Shown here in pieces: positions 62,023-64,000 of a stretch of DNA of 64,000 nucleotides. The DNA lies in assembly GCF_038023995.1 (NCBI RefSeq), contig NZ_CP150660.1, positions 1,858,501-1,922,500 of the forward strand, given 5' to 3'. Within the stretch, counting starts at the first letter, position 1. Each line of letters starts with the position of its first letter. Under the pieces are notes generated by a model. The model was not told where the DNA came from and did not search any database. It was given only the letters and a program-made list of their open reading frames with translations. The stretch is from Polaribacter atrinae. GTDB lineage: Bacteria; Bacteroidota; Bacteroidia; Flavobacteriales; Flavobacteriaceae. Both the position numbers and the translations under genes were made by a program.

Positions 62023-64000
62023 ATGGGAGATCCATATATTTTAATGTTAGTAGCTCTAGCTGTTTTAGCTATAGTAGATTTAGTTATAGGCGTTAGTAAT
62101 GACGCTGTTAACTTCTTAAATTCAGCCATAGGCTCAAAAGCAATATCCGTAAGAAATATTATGATAATTGCTAGTTTAGGGGTGTTTTTTGGAGCCGTTA
62201 CCTCTAGTGGAATGATGGAAGTTGCACGTAAAGGAATTTTTAATCCTGACATGTTTATGTTCCAAGATATTATGTTCATTTTTATGGCCGTAATGATTAC
62301 AGATATTTTATTGCTAGATATCTTTAATACACTCGGAATGCCTACTTCTACCACCGTTTCTATTGTATTTGAACTTTTAGGAGCTGCCGTTTGTATTTCT
62401 TTAATAAAGATATCGGCTAATGATTCTCAATCTATTTCAGATATTTGGAATTACATCAACCATGAAAAAGCTTTTGAAATTATCAATGGAATATTATTAT
62501 CCGTTGTTGTAGCATTCTCTGTAGGAGCAATTGTACAATTTGTATCTAGGTTAATTTATACGTTCAACTTTAATAAAAGAGCAACTTATATTAGTGCTTT
62601 GTTTGGTGGATTTGCAATTACTGCAATTACCTACTTTATCATTATAAAAGGAATGAAAGGAACTCCTTGGTATGATGATATTGCACATTTAATTGAAGGA
62701 AACACTTTAGCTATTATTTTAGGAAGCTTTGTTATCTGGGCTATAATTTCTCAAGTATTAATTCAATTTTTTAAAGTAAATATTTTAAAACTGATTATTG
62801 GAGTTGGTACATTTTCTTTAGCAATGGCCTTTTCTGGAAATGATTTAGTAAACTTTGTTGGTGTACCAATTGCTGCATGGAACTCTTACCAATCTTGGAG
62901 TATCTCTGGTGTTGATGCCAATGCATTCTCTATGGGAATATTAGCAAAAAAAGTACCTTCTAACATTTGGTTATTATTAATAGCAGGTGCTATTATGGTG
63001 GTTACTTTATGGACTTCTAGTAAAGCACAAAATGTAATAAAAACAGGTATCGATTTATCTCGTCAGGGAGAAGGGCATGAAAAATTTCAGCCAAATCCTT
63101 TATCTAGAATTGTGGTAAGATTTGCAATGGGTCTTAACTTTGGACTTGGTAAAATCTTCCCTAAAAAGGCATTGAATTATGTAGATTCTAAATTTCAAAA
63201 GCCAGTAATAGAATTGCCAAAAGATAAAACGTATGAGTTACCTGCTTTCGATTTAGTAAGAGCTTCTGTTAACTTAATTGTTGCTGGTATCTTAATCTCT
63301 GTTGCAACTTCTATGAAATTGCCACTGTCTACTACCTATGTAACATTTATGGTTGCTATGGGTACTTCTTTAGCAGATAGAGCTTGGGGACGTGAAAGTG
63401 CAGTTTACAGAGTTGCCGGAGTAATAAATGTTGTTGGTGGTTGGTTCTTAACTGCAATTACGGCATTTTTAGCTTCTGCTTTAGTAGCGTACTTAATTAG
63501 TTGGGATATGGTTATGATTCCTATTCTATTAGCACTTGTTGCTTTCTTAATTGGAAGAAACAGCTTAATTCATAGAAGAAAATCTAAAGAAGTAAAAAAA
63601 CAAGTATATATAGAAAGAGCAGAATTAATTACAATTAATGGTGTAATTGAAGAAAGTGCAGATCATATTTCTGAAGTAATAAACCGTGTAAATAAATTAT
63701 ATACCAATGTTGTAAATGATTTAGCAAACCACGATTTAAATAAATTACGTAAAACAGATAAACACGTTGCCAAACTTAATGATGAAATAGATGGATTAAA
63801 AGATGGCGTTTTCTATTTTATTAAATCTTTAGACGAAACTTCTGTAGAAGCAAGTAGGTTTTACATTATGGTTTTAGGATATTTACAAGACATAGCACAA
63901 TCTATTAGTTATATTTCTAGAGCTAGCTATAAACATGTAAACAACAATCATAAAAATTTAAAGAAAGGTCAAATAAAAGATTTAAAAACGATTGATGTTG
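62023..64000 (+). CDS. PiT-family inorganic phosphate transporter with PhoU-like tail (3' end outside window)
   Basis: From ATG 62023, 659 residues are visible with no stop before the window end. About 12 membrane segments. The two PiT signatures are in DLVIGVSNDAVNFLNSAIGS (N26-D27) and FSGNDLVNFVGVP near residue 273; other conserved blocks are GMPTSTTVSIVFELLG and MKLPLSTTYVTFMVAMG. From about residue 530 the protein is soluble and helical (ELITINGVIEESADHISEVI, FYFIKSLDETSVEASRFYI), like a PhoU domain. It should take up phosphate with H+ or Na+, with the tail as regulator. Confidence 0.92.
   Translation, partial: MGDPYILMLVALAVLAIVDLVIGVSNDAVNFLNSAIGSKAISVRNIMIIASLGVFFGAVTSSGMMEVARKGIFNPDMFMFQDIMFIFMAVMITDILLLDIFNTLGMPTSTTVSIVFELLGAAVCISLIKISANDSQSISDIWNYINHEKAFEIINGILLSVVVAFSVGAIVQFVSRLIYTFNFNKRATYISALFGGFAITAITYFIIIKGMKGTPWYDDIAHLIEGNTLAIILGSFVIWAIISQVLIQFFKVNILKLIIGVGTFSLAMAFSGNDLVNFVGVPIAAWNSYQSWSISGVDANAFSMGILAKKVPSNIWLLLIAGAIMVVTLWTSSKAQNVIKTGIDLSRQGEGHEKFQPNPLSRIVVRFAMGLNFGLGKIFPKKALNYVDSKFQKPVIELPKDKTYELPAFDLVRASVNLIVAGILISVATSMKLPLSTTYVTFMVAMGTSLADRAWGRESAVYRVAGVINVVGGWFLTAITAFLASALVAYLISWDMVMIPILLALVAFLIGRNSLIHRRKSKEVKKQVYIERAELITINGVIEESADHISEVINRVNKLYTNVVNDLANHDLNKLRKTDKHVAKLNDEIDGLKDGVFYFIKSLDETSVEASRFYIMVLGYLQDIAQSISYISRASYKHVNNNHKNLKKGQIKDLKTIDV

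Noticed and set aside
62010..62354. Minus-strand frame opposite the PiT gene start
   Set aside because: The plus strand encodes the unmistakable PiT N-terminus; the minus frame is a shadow.
1..64000. tRNA, rRNA, CRISPR arrays, prophage or complete insertion sequences
   Set aside because: No cloverleaf-like segments with T-loop consensus, no spaced repeats and no transposase genes were found on reading both strands; small tRNAs could still be missed without a covariance search.

Overview
The window is AT-rich DNA from a Gram-negative member of the Bacteroidota, most likely a marine Flavobacteriaceae of the Polaribacter/Tenacibaculum type. That placement is inference. It rests on Bacteroidota-type promoters (a -7 box TAnnTTTG upstream of many genes), almost no Shine-Dalgarno sites, a TamB/TamL pair, a TonB-dependent receptor with a CarboxypepD_reg domain, a GSCFA protein, a GxxExxY protein, MuiA-like and DUF6252-like proteins, and lipoproteins with short Bacteroidota lipoboxes. 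No rRNA, tRNA, CRISPR array, prophage or complete insertion sequence was seen. Most of the window is core genome.

Layout. 0-4.5 kb: 3' part of selO, then an aldo/keto reductase overlapping a divergent MsrA, an alpha/beta hydrolase-OsmC fusion and a small Cys-rich protein. 4.6-12 kb: tamB-tamL outer-membrane assembly operon. 12.1-17.8 kb: XdhC-like and MocA-like molybdenum-cofactor proteins, then a 1227-residue lipoprotein joining a calcineurin-like phosphoesterase, a kinase-like middle region and an Omp85-type barrel, then a DUF423 protein. 18-22.4 kb (minus strand): a propeller-like lipoprotein, lemA with two TPM-domain genes, a MerR regulator and an M23 peptidase. 22.5-31.5 kb: alaS, a GSCFA protein, a secreted protein, a frameshifted lipoprotein and a TPR histidine kinase/LuxR response-regulator pair. 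31.6-34.6 kb: rhodanese, a long aromatic amino acid hydroxylase, a small membrane protein and an ankyrin protein. 34.8-39.4 kb: gpmI, a one-cysteine thioredoxin-like lipoprotein, a HAD-like protein, map, a GxxExxY gene bounded by related inverted sequences, and a methyltransferase. 39.4-45.6 kb: a TPR-like protein, apbE, an OmpA-family lipoprotein, an SDR and a MuiA-like protein carrying a SusC-type insert. 45.8-50.6 kb: a possible toxin-antitoxin-like pair, a DEAD-box-type helicase, TatD and Ogt. 50.6-55.2 kb: a large outer-membrane protein and two paralogous small barrel proteins, one broken by a nonsense codon.

The last 8.5 kb reads as a phosphate-acquisition locus: a surface lipoprotein made of two tandem beta-helix-like repeats, a TonB-dependent receptor, a phosphate-selective-porin-like protein and a PiT phosphate transporter with a PhoU-like tail (cut by the window end). 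All four genes have TTAACAT/CTAACAT-like direct repeats with an 11-bp period, in fixed phase with the -7 box. This has the same 7-4-7 geometry as the E. coli Pho box but a different sequence. An intrinsic terminator in the receptor/porin intergenic region belongs to no visible gene and may end a small RNA.

The most interesting items are this shared promoter architecture, the phosphoesterase/kinase-like/Omp85 fusion, the bounded GxxExxY gene whose right edge supplies the next gene's start codon, and the TA-like pair at 45.8-46.6 kb.
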